From Oscheius sp. JU75 (lineage: Eukaryota; Nematoda; Chromadorea; Rhabditida; Rhabditidae): a stretch of DNA of 64,000 bases. The DNA lies in assembly GCA_037178855.1 (NCBI GenBank), contig JASJZC010000002.1:1178001-1242000 (forward strand). The letters are read 5' to 3'. How positions within the stretch are numbered: the first letter of the stretch is position 1; each line of letters opens with the position of its first letter. The notes below the pieces were generated by a model. It had not been told where the DNA came from, did no database searches, and saw only the letters and a list, made by a program, of their open reading frames with translations. Made by a program: the position numbers and the translations under genes. Positions 13,549 to 24,900 of this stretch are shown here, piece after piece.

Positions 13549-13554
13549 AATAAA
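13549..13554 (+). terminator. Poly(A) signal of scc-2
   Basis: AATAAA about 310 bases after the scc-2 stop codon, followed by a T-rich stretch. Confidence 0.6.
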
Positions 13555-14828
13555 ACTTTTTTGTGAGTTGTTTCTTCTATCTTCAAAATTCGAAATGGTT
13601 TAGCAGCAGGGGGCAACTGGGGACCCTGCCGTCACAAACTTTTTTGTGACCCCTTTCCTACTCCATATGGTCCCCCCTTCCTTTTTTTTAGCTTTTAAAT
13701 TTACGCTACCTCTTAAGTATTTCGCTATTTTTTCTGCGGCAGACTTCAGTTGACAACCGTTTGACGGTTGCGTGTATGTGGCAACTTTTTCAGAGTACAA
13801 AGCTACAACGTATTCAATCCCATGTTTTTTAGTCGAGTCATTTATCTATCACCAGTAAAGCAAATCAGCTCCAGACAAGGGAAAAATCAAAGAAAAAGAG
13901 TATACCGATCACCAAGCATCATGACGCGCTTTAACAGCGTCTGTATGGCTTGCGGTCTTACCAATAAAATTTTAGGTATAAATGGAAATCAAAGAGAGCA
14001 ATTCTCATACTGACTGCGTGCTGCCCCCGCTAATTACCTACTGACCCACGGCTTCTGCTTCTCCCATGATGCCTGCGATGAGATTGGATCCTTTGTCTGG
14101 TGGTCGATTGCAGGTGTACTATCCGAACGTCGTTATGCCGTCCGCTGCTCCATCATCTTCTCTCGTGCTGCGTCTGCAGTGAGCTACCTCCGAACTTAGC
14201 CGAATTGGTCAATATTTGGAGAGATTTGCCTCCCTCCCCCTTTTACTTTGATACCCTGCCTCTAGTAAACCTGATCTTATTAAGAGTCTTTTAACGGTGT
14301 TTGGTGTGACTGTTATTGTCTTGTATGCCTAACAAGAACGGCTGCAGGGAGCGATCACAATCGCGTTTCGCTTACGAGTGGGGGAGAGGGCTAGGGGCGT
14401 TTGTTCACGCAGAGACATAAGCGTTCTAGAAGCAAACAAGTGACTTAATCAGCAGGAAGTACGGTGGACACTGTCGTAAATTAGATGAAGAGACAGGAAA
14501 ATAACTGCAGAGATAGAGACAGGGAGATAGTAAAAAAATAGGAAGCTAAAGGAGTCTGTTAGTTTGTGAGGAACGATCATGACATTGGGAAGAAGTGTTG
14601 GGCATTTTCCAAAAAAAAAACCTTCGGATACTCCAGGCGAAAAGGCAACGACCATAGTTTCTCCTGTAAAAATAGTACATACAATTCACAATATTCTGTA
14701 TGAATTTTCTGTACAGTATCCGGTTTCTTTTGCTACGAAAGGCACACAGTGACAGTACACCTGTGTCAGCAGAAAAGTCGTTGGTTTTGGTGTGGGCGGA
14801 CTGACTCGAACGGGTTTACCAGTCGCGC

Positions 14829-14835
14829 TATAAAA
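14829..14835 (+). promoter_or_regulatory. Possible TATA box of the collagen gene
   Basis: TATAAAA about 490 bp before the collagen ATG. The distance fits only if the CT-rich stretch between them is transcribed and removed as an outron. This rests on motif and position alone. Confidence 0.25.
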
Positions 14836-14924
14836 AGACAGTTAGCCATGCCAAAAGACATCATCAGCTTTTGGTTCATCTCTCTAGTAATTCCCCTGTC
14901 ATGCCATTGGTTCTGTCTCTATCT

Positions 14925-15300
14925 TTGGATATGACTGTCTCTGCCTTCAGTTCAGTTTCTGTCTCTTCTCTATCACTATCTCTGTCTCTGCCCTGCACAC
15001 TTCACTTGTATTCGTCTCTATCTCTTTTGTTTCTCTGCCAACTGTCCCAGTCTCTGTCATTATCTATCAGTCTATCTGTGCCTGTCTCTGTCATTGAAAA
15101 TGTCCCCCTGTCTCTGCCAGATTCCCACCAAACTGACTCTTTGCCCCTATGTCTGCCTTCCTCAACTGTGATTGTATCTGTGTCTGTCCCTATCTCTCTG
15201 TCGACGTGCCTGTCTCTGCCACTATCACTCACTGTCTCTGCCTCTTTAACTCTGCCAGCCTGGCCCTCTTCCACTTCCTCCTATATCTGTTACTCTGTCG
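14925..15300. repeat. TCTCTGTC-type tract upstream of collagen
   Basis: Long degenerate pyrimidine tract (CTCTGTCTCTG, CTATCTCTGT) on the sense strand. It produces misleading open frames on both strands (14871-15362 and 15002-15274). Confidence 0.85.
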
Positions 15301-15322
15301 CTATGTCATCTGTTTCCAGGGT

Positions 15323-16528
15323 ATGGACGATAAGCAGAAAATCCAGGAGGCCGAGAGCCTGAGGAAGCTCGCCTTCTTCGGAATCGCCATCTCCACCGTG
15401 GCCACACTGACCGCCATTGTAGCTGTCCCCATGTTGTACAATTACATGCAGCACACAGGTAAGAGGGGGCAACATCTACTGGGCGATAAATTGTACGATT
15501 TCTGATGATCCAAATTACATTACAAGGTTCATGACTACTTGTAGATTATTTTAATCTCCGGAACATCATACCCCATGTTTTACCATTTGTGACCAATCGT
15601 AAGGGAATGTAGTGTTACGATGATCGCTAAGCTAGACATAAGTGTAGCAAGTGCACGTATTTGTTAGAAAAACTTCTACATTGCAGCACAATCTCTCCAG
15701 AGCGAAGTTGACTTCTGCCGCCACCGTACCGACGGTCTCTGGGACGAGTTCCACCGCTTCGAGAGCCAGAAGGGGGTGGACAGCCGTGCCAAGAGACACA
15801 TCCGTCGCGGCTCCGGATATGCTACTGGAGGAGGATACGAGGGCGGAGTCAGCGGTGGCGGAGGAGGAGGAGGAGGAGGATGCTGCAGCTGCGGAGTTGG
15901 AGCTCCTGGACCTGCTGGAGCCCCCGGTTCGGACGGAAACCCTGGACAGGATGGACAGCCCGGACAGCCTGGACAGGCTGGATCTGACGCCGCTGCTAGC
16001 GCTGCTCCCAGCGCTGCCGACTTCTGCTTCGACTGTCCTTCTGGACCTCCTGGACCTGCTGGAAACCCTGGAGGACCTGGTCCCGCTGGAGCTCCTGGTA
16101 AGGAAGAGTGACATTAACAATGACAATGGCTGACTGGATTTTATCAACCTTTTCTAGGTGCCCCCGGAAACAACGCTGCTGCTCCCTCTCCCGGCCCCCC
16201 TGGACCTGCTGGACCTCCCGGACCTCCCGGAAGCGACGGTCAGCCCGGTGGACCTGGACAGCCCGGAGCTCCCGGTCAGGTCGTCGACGTTCCCGGCACT
16301 CCCGGTCCCGCTGGACCTCCTGGCCCCGCTGGTCCTCCCGGGCCCGCTGGAAACCCCGGAAGCGCAGGATCCAGCCAGCCCGGTCCCCCTGGACCTGCTG
16401 GAGATGCTGGACCCGATGGAGCCCCCGGAAATCCCGGAGCTCCCGGACAGGCAGGAGAGTCCGGTGCCGACGGACACGGAGGTGGATGCGACCACTGTCC
16501 TCCTCCCAGAACTGCTCCTGGATATTAA
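15323..16528 (+). CDS. Nematode cuticle collagen
   Basis: Secreted structural collagen of the cuticle. Exons 15323-15458, 15687-16097 and 16158-16528 join in frame to 305 aa, a normal length for the family. The N-terminus ([15 protein letters not shown].., then a hydrophobic segment at about residues 18-42) is the usual cytosolic tail plus signal-anchor. An RAKRHIRR sequence near residue 80 is a furin-type cleavage site. It is followed by a glycine run, CCSC, a first Gly-X-Y block, the interruption with CFDC, a long Gly-X-Y block, and a tail with CDHC ending RTAPGY, so three paired-cysteine clusters flank the triple helix. The start follows a TTTCCAG acceptor by three bases, suggesting trans-splicing. 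Long ORFs in the other frames of 15632-16752 are shadows of the GC-rich Gly-Pro repeats. I cannot assign it to a named col gene. Confidence 0.95.
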
Positions 16529-16565
16529 GCAGTCCAAAATGGGTAGTAGATGCCAGGTCGGCTGT

Positions 16566-16571
16566 AATAAA
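16566..16571 (+). terminator. Poly(A) signal of the collagen gene
   Basis: AATAAA 38 bases after the collagen stop codon. Confidence 0.7.
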
Positions 16572-18950
16572 GTCGTTCACATCATACTGTTGTTGTCTCT
16601 CTGTCCTTCTATCTCTCTGTCTCTGTCTCTTGGTCATGCTGTCTGTCTACTTCTCCCTTTATTCTCGACTTCTTAGCCTTGACTTGTTTTGTAATGACCA
16701 AGAAATAGAGAAAGGAACAACGACCGACGCTTCTTCCTCGTCTACTTCGTAGGTTAGTTCATCTACTTCTATTTTTCTTGGTAATTCTGTGTACTATCTC
16801 TGTCTCTCTCTATCTCTGTCACTACGTCTTGCACCCTCTGTCTCCCTGTCTATCGCCTCTCTCCAACTCTGTCCAAATCCTCCCCGTTCTGTGACTCTTC
16901 TTCATCGACCAAGAAACACCCTTTTTCTCTCCAACTGACGTGTTCTTCATTCATGATGCCTCCCTCAATCTAATCCGTCCTCCCATTGAGAACACATCAA
17001 AGGTCGTTCCAACTCTGTCTCTATCTCTCATCCATAGTCCCGCTGCTCTCGACGGGGGCCCCCTTTTCAAGCCCCATCGATCGTCTTCCTTCTCTCTAGA
17101 GCTCTCTTTCTCACTTTTATTACTAACTAGTACCTCATTGGTGGATTAGTTGGAGTTCTGGGTGGACATTCAGTTCAGTTCTGAACAAATCCAGGGTTCT
17201 CTTGACTACTAAAAAGAGGGGTTCAGTTCCTTCGGTTCCAAAATACTGCTTAATCACGCTCTCTCTTTATTCTCTATCCTCTATTTTTACCTTATAATTG
17301 TCTGAAACTGACAGCTTTCAGTAAGAACCTGGGTGTCTCTTTGCCTCTTAGTTTTTGTCTCTTTGTCTCTCTGTCTTTCTGTCTTTATTTCTCATTGATC
17401 TTCTCAATCCAATCTGTAAAATGTAGTCTGACGTCTCCTTATGAATGACTTCGCATACATATGCACATGGAGACACCGCTAGGCTTGTTCAGACCCCTGT
17501 CCCCATGCATTTTCATCCAATTTCGGAGAGCTGTTTTATTACCGCCTTCACTCCCGGCCCTTGATCCTTGATAGGGGCACCCTTTTTTCCCAGAGTTCTG
17601 ATGACAAATAGCTAGGAGAGGATGCCTGTTTTTGATGGAATAGGCTCTAGAGGCAGAAGGCAACTTTACCGCTCCTCTTTTCAGTCACAAATTGTGTACA
17701 CTTCTTGCCTCTTCACATGTCTGCCAATTATGCATGTTTCCGCGCGACTCATTCAGAAGAGAAGTCCTCGCGTCAGAGGAACTCGGCACTTCACAGAAAG
17801 CTTTGAAGAAACAGAACACAACAGGAAATGTAGTTTGTTAGGGATTGAAAAGAGACAGAGACAGGAGGCTGAATAATGGGTGTCACCCTTGTTCTCATCC
17901 CTTAACCTGAATATGCACATATCTCACCCTACCCACGTCCTGAGAGCTGCTTCTTCTTTTTCAATTTCCCTAGTGTGAATAATTACCGATCTTGGGGAGG
18001 GAGGTTCACTGGATACCGACTCACTTTGTCTCTGTCTAACTGTCTCTGTCTCTCTGTTCCCCTGTCTCCCGCTGCTCCCATTCCCATAAATTTCAAAATC
18101 CCCGTTCCCTGACAACGCGTGCCCCATGCACAATCTGATTTCCTCACACCCTATCACAGCGGCGTTCATCCGTAGCCTAATGCTCTCACAGACTCTGTCT
18201 CCCCAAGGACTCAAATTGTGCTGCCAAACAAGCCGTAAAATCCTGTCTTTTTCGGGTAGGAGAGAGAGAGAGCAACTTCCGCCGTTCCTCTCTCGCCCAC
18301 AATTAGCTGTCTACATGTCTCTCTGCCGACATCCAGATACTATTGAGCTTGTCCAATCACCTGTACTCGCCGACCACTGTGACCACTGTCTATAATTAAT
18401 CTCCTCCGTTTTAATTTGGGGAGCACACAAACGTCCCCCAATTGCTCTTTTATCCCTTCGAAAAAGTCTCTTTCATTCTCTCTTTTGATCCCGAGGTCAC
18501 TTTTTTGTTAGGAGCTTTGGGCCGTCCCACGGCTTCAAAAGACTTTCTCTTCTCTTCGACCTTTCGACTTCTCGATCCTGTGGGAGATTCACGAGATTTT
18601 TGAGGCCACTGACTCATTTCTTACTTCACACGCGAGAATCCTCAAGAGGGTGGATGGAGGTGGCTATGCGAAACTTGCGTGAGCTCAGAGAGAGTAGGCT
18701 TCCTGGTTCAGTCTCTGTGTCACTATCACCGTCACTGTCCCTGTTCTAAACCTTTTTTCTCTTCGTCTATTCTATAAACAGTCAGTCACACACACTTGGC
18801 GCTAATCTCTATTCAGTCCCATTAGCCGGGGCTCATTTCTGACGCTTCAGCGAGCGCCAGGGCAGCCCAGGTGTTTTGCCTCCTATTTATTCGCTCTTGC
18901 CCTTTTTGATCGTCTTAGCCTTATTTAAAACGAGCTTTCAGGAGCACGAA
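16572..18950. other. Intergenic: collagen to MARCH gene
   Basis: No supported gene. CT-rich repeat tracts at about 16585-16640, 16795-16870, 17335-17395 and 18020-18070. The final stretch before 18941 has an acceptor-like GAGCTTTCAG that abuts the first MARCH coding exon. Confidence 0.5.
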
Positions 18951-21900
18951 ATGCACGGGTCTTCCTCGGATTGGAGCTTTCGACGCGCCGGAATCATCTG
19001 CTCAAAGACTGGAGAGAAACTGGGCACTATTCAGGAGGAACACTATGGGAGGACACCACCAGGAACGAGACGGTCGCACACTTTCCATGCCCTCAGGGAT
19101 CTTTGTGGTGAGTCAAGGGAGGATAGGGAGCTTGACTAAAACCCAATCTGCTCAGGCTAGTTGATGAGGAGTAGCGTAGAAGGTAGTCTTTGGTAAACAT
19201 TCTTTGGCCTTTACTCTTGCTGTGATACTATTCCAATAACATACCGTTTTGTGACTCATTTTTTTCCTTTTAGATGACAAAACATAGCTGTTTATCTAGA
19301 CTTCTTCATTTCTAAGACGGAATGGTTCTGCTCATTTAATGACAGGATTTTCCAACCTGTTATGGATCAGGGGATGGGTATACTGATGTTTTGAAGCTTT
19401 TGAGACCAGAGACAGAGACATGCTTTAAAACGTACTGGCTTGTCTAAGTGATAATGGTCTGAAACTGAAGCTGGGAGCCAGGTTGGTCACAATGGGACAT
19501 GTGAGAGCCCGTTTAGAAACTGGTACAGAGAGACTTATGCTTAGGAAAGACGTATGAAGGTGTCACATCTTCTAACAGATTAATGATAGGTACAAAGACA
19601 CAGAGAACGTACAGTAGCCACCATAGAATAGTCTGTAAAGAAAATAGTTTTGATAGTCTCTAACCATAGTCTTCGGCTAGTCTAGGCGCACGACTTTTTG
19701 CGCTCAATTTTTACATTTTCCTTGGTTTTCAGATACTTTTTTGTTCTTAAAGTATGTTTAATCGATTCGGCGTCAAAAACTACCCCTAATAAGCGTGTTC
19801 GAATGACGCTGAAACACACTTTAGGCAGCCAATGAAAAAATGTCTTAAAACTTCGGAAAATGCAAAGAAAAAATGAGTGAAAAAGTCGTGCGCAGTTAAA
19901 TCAAACGGGATCCAGAGCTATGCTCGCTTTAAAAGTAGTAAACTTGAGCGAAAGACAGACCTCGGAGATCTCGAGAACACTAGACATTAGGTCTTTAGGC
20001 TTTCACTCAACCGTCTGGTGCCTTAAAAAAACAATTATCTTCCTAGCTTTTTTCGCTCATCACCTTTTCCTAAATCTCCAGATCCTCACGCTCTCTCCTC
20101 TCTGTCCTAGAGATCCTATCCAGCATTCTGCGAAAATCGCACATCACCTGTCCTTTGAGTCCTTTGCGATTAGCCAGAGGCTGAGTCGAAAACACTCGCG
20201 CGAGAGCATCCGGCCTGTGGAAGAAGTTCTGTTGTTCCGGCAAAGGGAGGCAGAGGGGGGAGAGTCAATAACCGGGAAAGTGAGCAAAACAAAACGGCCT
20301 GTTCTTTGCCTCCGAAACGCACTAAAAGCCAGAGAAGCTAATCAAATCGTTTTCAGAGCAGCCCAGTGGATCCTTGGCTCACGGAAACGAACAGGTTGGT
20401 CAATCTACTGTTTCTCTGTCTCTCCTTCCTTTTAATCCTTTTGGGGAAAAACTTGGAATAGATCAGACACTTAGAAGGCAATCTCAAGATTAGAGGGCGG
20501 AAGTTGGTCTCCGACTCACGGAGAGAGAGAGACCCTATATCATATTGGAGGCGCTTCAGAGAGTGAGAGACACCGCTTCATGCTTCCCGGTCGTCCCAAA
20601 AACCAATTTGTTTCACGCGGGCTCTTCTGTGCGACAGACTCTAGTTTTGACATTTACAGCCCCATAATTTGGAATTTTTGGTTTCCCCAAAATATCCAGT
20701 CTCTTTGTTGATTATAATGATTCTGCTGCTTTTTGATAAATTGGAAAAGGGCACAAATCGGCTGATTTCAGTAAAACCCGATAAAATCCCTTGAAGTTTC
20801 ATATAAGAGTCTGTCTAGTTCATATGTCTCTTTGACCCTCGGTCTCTATGGCTCTCTTCAGTTTTTTTTAGTCACTCTGCCTTCCTCTGACTCTCTGTCA
20901 CTCTCTGACACATCTTCTGCCCATAAGTGAAGTGTGCTTCTTCGTTAGAGCCTCTCTCCCCTTCTCTCCTGGTGGCTTCGAGCCATTAGTCCGCTCTCAA
21001 CCGCTGGCTAAGTAACACGAACAGCGGATCATAACTTTTAGTCTCGTTCTTCCTTCTCTCTCTCTGTTAATCTTCTTGTTCTTAGAATGAGAGCGTGAGG
21101 CAAATCGTCCCCGGGGAGACACGGGGTCCAAATGCATGGCTTATGCTCCGCTCTTGTCAGAGAGAGGAAGCTGTGTGAGAAAAGTCTATTCCTACTTAAC
21201 TGTTTCTTTATTCCATGTTGGATGGTCTTATACTTTTAGAACTCTTTAAAATCCTTATTTTCAGACAAAGCCTTCAAACAGACGGTCGAGGAAGCGGTCG
21301 CTCTTCTTTGAGGTGAGTGTCTTTGTTTATTTTCCCTTCAACCCATTCCAAGTCGTAGAGAATTTTCTTGTTGGTCCAGGATTCGAGCCACGCCGAAAGA
21401 TCCGAACCTAACACTTGTCCTATCAATTCTTGGTCGAAAACCCTGTTTTTCCACTATTTCCATGTTCTGAAAAGTTTTTAATATTTCTTACAAGCTTCGA
21501 AAACACCACAGAGCTGTAAAAAAAATGCACGGACGGACGGACACCATTGCGCTTTAGTAGTAGAGGAATGTACTAGTAAGTTGTAGCTTTTGATCAGATC
21601 TACAACTTTTCAGAACATTAAAAACCTTGAAAACCAAAAAGAACCGCGGATGCTCTGCTACCAGGCTGATCCTTTTTCTGAATCCGGTGTTTTGGCGCCA
21701 ATTTGAAAATAGGGCCAAGTTTTAGTTCTGTAAGGGCAGATAGTGTTAGTAAGACTGTTATGGCATGAAATCTATCATTTTATAATCCTTTGAACTCAAG
21801 ATGAACGCATCCGATTAAATTTGTCGAGTGCAGGAGCACTCTGGACTTCCGCTCTCTGCCTCCGGATTGCCGCAGGCAATTTGGTTATCATTCGGAGCTT

Positions 21901-24900
21901 GAACAAGCATCAAAAAGATTGAAATTGTTCCTTGGCTTGCATGTTTCCACGTCTCTCTCTCTCTCTCGCTCACTCTGAAATACAATCCTTGTCTCTCTCC
22001 CTACCACAACACAAGGAGAGAGCTTCCTCTCCTCCAGCAACCAAAAGCCATATTTGCTCCCATCTTTTGACTCATTTTGTATCTTCCCCCGGAGAGAAAA
22101 TGAGCTAGGGGAAGTTTTTTTTCCTTCCCCTTAAAAAGTGGTGGGCCACCTAATCTGGTGAAGGGAAAAAACTACTGTCCATTGGCATTCGGGGACAGCC
22201 CAAATGACGCCCTTCCTGTGCCACCTAACCTCCACCTTTTGCACTATACTTCCTTTCTGAACAAGAATCTGTGTCTGTCTCTCTGCCTCTGTCTCTTAGT
22301 CTCTTTGTCGTCACACCCACTCTCCCACTTTTGCAAGCTTCTTTCCTATTTCAAAGCGCGTTGTGCTTGGAAGTGAAGGAAGGAAGACGCCGTGATTACT
22401 AATCCTTCCTCATGCTGTCCACTCCGTAAGAAAGGGAAGCCCATATGGCTTGATCAACCGGAGCATGATTCGAGTTGACACATTTTGGAACAATATGGGA
22501 GAGTGAACCAGCGAGACAGAGAGACAGAGAAACAGAGTGAGAGAGACAGAGAGACAGGAGATATTCCCTTCCATCTTTGGTAAATGCTATCGGGGAAAAG
22601 GTCTCCTGACTAACCTGTCGGCGATAATTCTTTTCGGCAGCCCATTCTACTTACTGTTCCCACCCGTATTCAATTGCAGACTAAATTACAGTGATTCAGT
22701 ATTTATATGTAGTGGTTTCTCCAAATAACAATGTTGTTGCCACTTGAGCTCGGTATTTTTCTAGGGGTGACGCATAGAAATATATACATTCCCAGCTGTA
22801 CATATCTCATCATTTTGGCCCGTCCCCTTCCGGGACCCAAAAAGAAAACAAACCCATCTCTTGTCTTTCGCTTTCCAAAGAAAAACATTCCACTTCAGAT
22901 GGGCGAGCGTATCCGCCTCTTCTCGACTGGGAGCTTCGTCACCACCTCGGTTCAGGCTGCAGTTCCGAAGACGAAGTCTCTCAATTCGCTGCTTCAATCC
23001 TCAACAGGTGGGTCAGCTGAGCTGCGCTCTTCTCTATTTACCTTTGTTGTTTTGACCCACTCTCTCTCCGATTTGGGTGGTTTTTCGCGTGACCCATAGC
23101 TTTCGAATCTCAACTTCCGGTTGGAATCTCTCCCTTCGTCTCTCTGCCTTTCCGTCTCTGTGTCTCTTTGCCTTTTTGCCTCTCTGTCTCACTGCCTCTC
23201 TGTTTCTCTGTCTCTCAATCCCTCTGTTGTACATAACTTCCTGAACCCTGGCTAGAAAACAGGAAGTCATTACACGGATTCCAAATCTGAACACCTCCAT
23301 TCTTGACTTTCACCCGTTCCTTCTCGCGCCTGACTCTCTTCCCCTATCAACAATGCATTCCTAAACGACCTAGTCCTTAGCGCGTTGCTCCCTTCGTTGT
23401 TCAGACTTCGTCGTCCATAAATAATGTTCCGACGTTCCCTTTCACACCTTGCACCTTTTTTTGTGACGGACTGAACTCGTGGTCCTGGGGAGCTTGAATG
23501 ACTGTTAATGAAGAGGAGGAGGGTTTGGAATAGATCGGGATCTCTTACTGAGTGATTACTGATCACATTTGAATCTCTTTCTGGTAGGACGGGCTATTGC
23601 TCAGTTGTGTAGCCCTCCCATTCTGCTCTGAACTTTAGAGCACTGTCTTGACTTACCCTGTTCCTGTTTGACTACCGATACGATTGAGAAAAAAAATGCT
23701 CTCTTGAGTCATCAAAGAACTGTCAGCTACTGTAGCACGACCTCTAGAGTTGTCCTTCTAGATCCCATACGACTTCCAAGGAACCCAAATAAGCGCCTTT
23801 GACCTTCTATCTTGCACCCATTGTCTTGACGTCACGGTCCACTATGGTCTTTCCCACATCATCTTATAAGACCGTCTTGGTCAAGAACCCCTATTCTCCA
23901 ATGTTATTCCTACTCCATGAGCGCGAAAAAGCTTCAGGTTCTTTCAGAAAAAGTTCATACATGCCTATTTCAGTGGTCAATCAGTCGAGACGTGGTTTTC
24001 AACGGGTTGCTCCGAGTGGGTCGTCCTCTTCATTGAAGTTCAAGGAAATAGGTAAGGGATGTCACTATCACTTAGTGACTCTCAATTTTCAGACCACTTA
24101 GAAGTAGAGCTTAGCCGTGCTCCTTCCCAACTGGGTATCCTCTGCCGACATTGTTCCGCCTCTGACGTCTGCTGTCCCAAAGCTCAACAGGTTAGTTCTC
24201 ATATTCTCTCCCTCTGTCTCTCAGCCTCTTACTCCACATCTTGTCTCCCATAATGTTACGTTTTAATTAAATTGACGCGGAGACACCTTGTTCCTTTTCC
24301 CTCAAAGTCTTTGTGACTCAAACAGCTGTTCCCGCGGCACAAGTTCCGTCTAAAAACCTATGAGAGAGACCGAGGAGATTTCAAATTTTCTATGCCAAGG
24401 TCCTCGCATCTTTCGCGCTCTTATTGGGTGCAGGTGTCCCATCTTTTTCTAGTACCAGTTCCGTATCACAGAGTGGTATGGGCATAGTTTTCCGTCTCTC
24501 TGTCTCTCTCTTTCTTTATCTCTCTGTCTCTCTGTCTCTCTGCCTCCTTTCGCCTCAATAATCTTATTCCTAGACCCACCGGGAACTAGGCAAAAGGTCT
24601 CTTTGCCGCTTCATCAATAATGTTCCGGCAAAGTTCAAAAAGCCCGTGTGAAGGGAAGGCTCCTTTTAGGCTTCCTTTACAAGTTTGTCTCATATTTTCT
24701 TGTCCAAAAGTACTAGAGCCCTGTGTCAACTGACCAATACCACGATAAACATAGTCCGAGTACGTCAAGGTCAACATTCGAGGGACTGTTTTCTAGTTCA
24801 GTCGCGCTTTTTGGTCTACTAGTCCTGTCTCTTTCTCTGTCAGAGTTCGCAAAAGACCTTCCTGTTACGCCAGCTGTCCGTGGGACGACTTCCCGGCATG

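Larger units (their letters stand above)
13555..15322. other. Intergenic: scc-2 to collagen
   Basis: No supported gene. Short ORFs here (for example 13768-14013) have no splice support or recognisable family. A TATAAAA stands at 14829-14835. From about 14925 to 15300 the sequence is a CT-rich TCTCTGTC tract running up to the collagen acceptor, which is probably the collagen outron or 5' UTR intron. Confidence 0.5.

Noticed and set aside
14800-14835. GACTCGAACGGG resembling a reversed tRNA B box
   Set aside because: The A-box-like sequence is only a few bases away, far too close for a tRNA.
15632-16752. Several long ORFs on both strands across the collagen exons
   Set aside because: They are shadow frames of the GC-rich Gly-X-Y codons. 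Only the frame with the conserved N-terminus, Cys clusters and correct splice phases is real.
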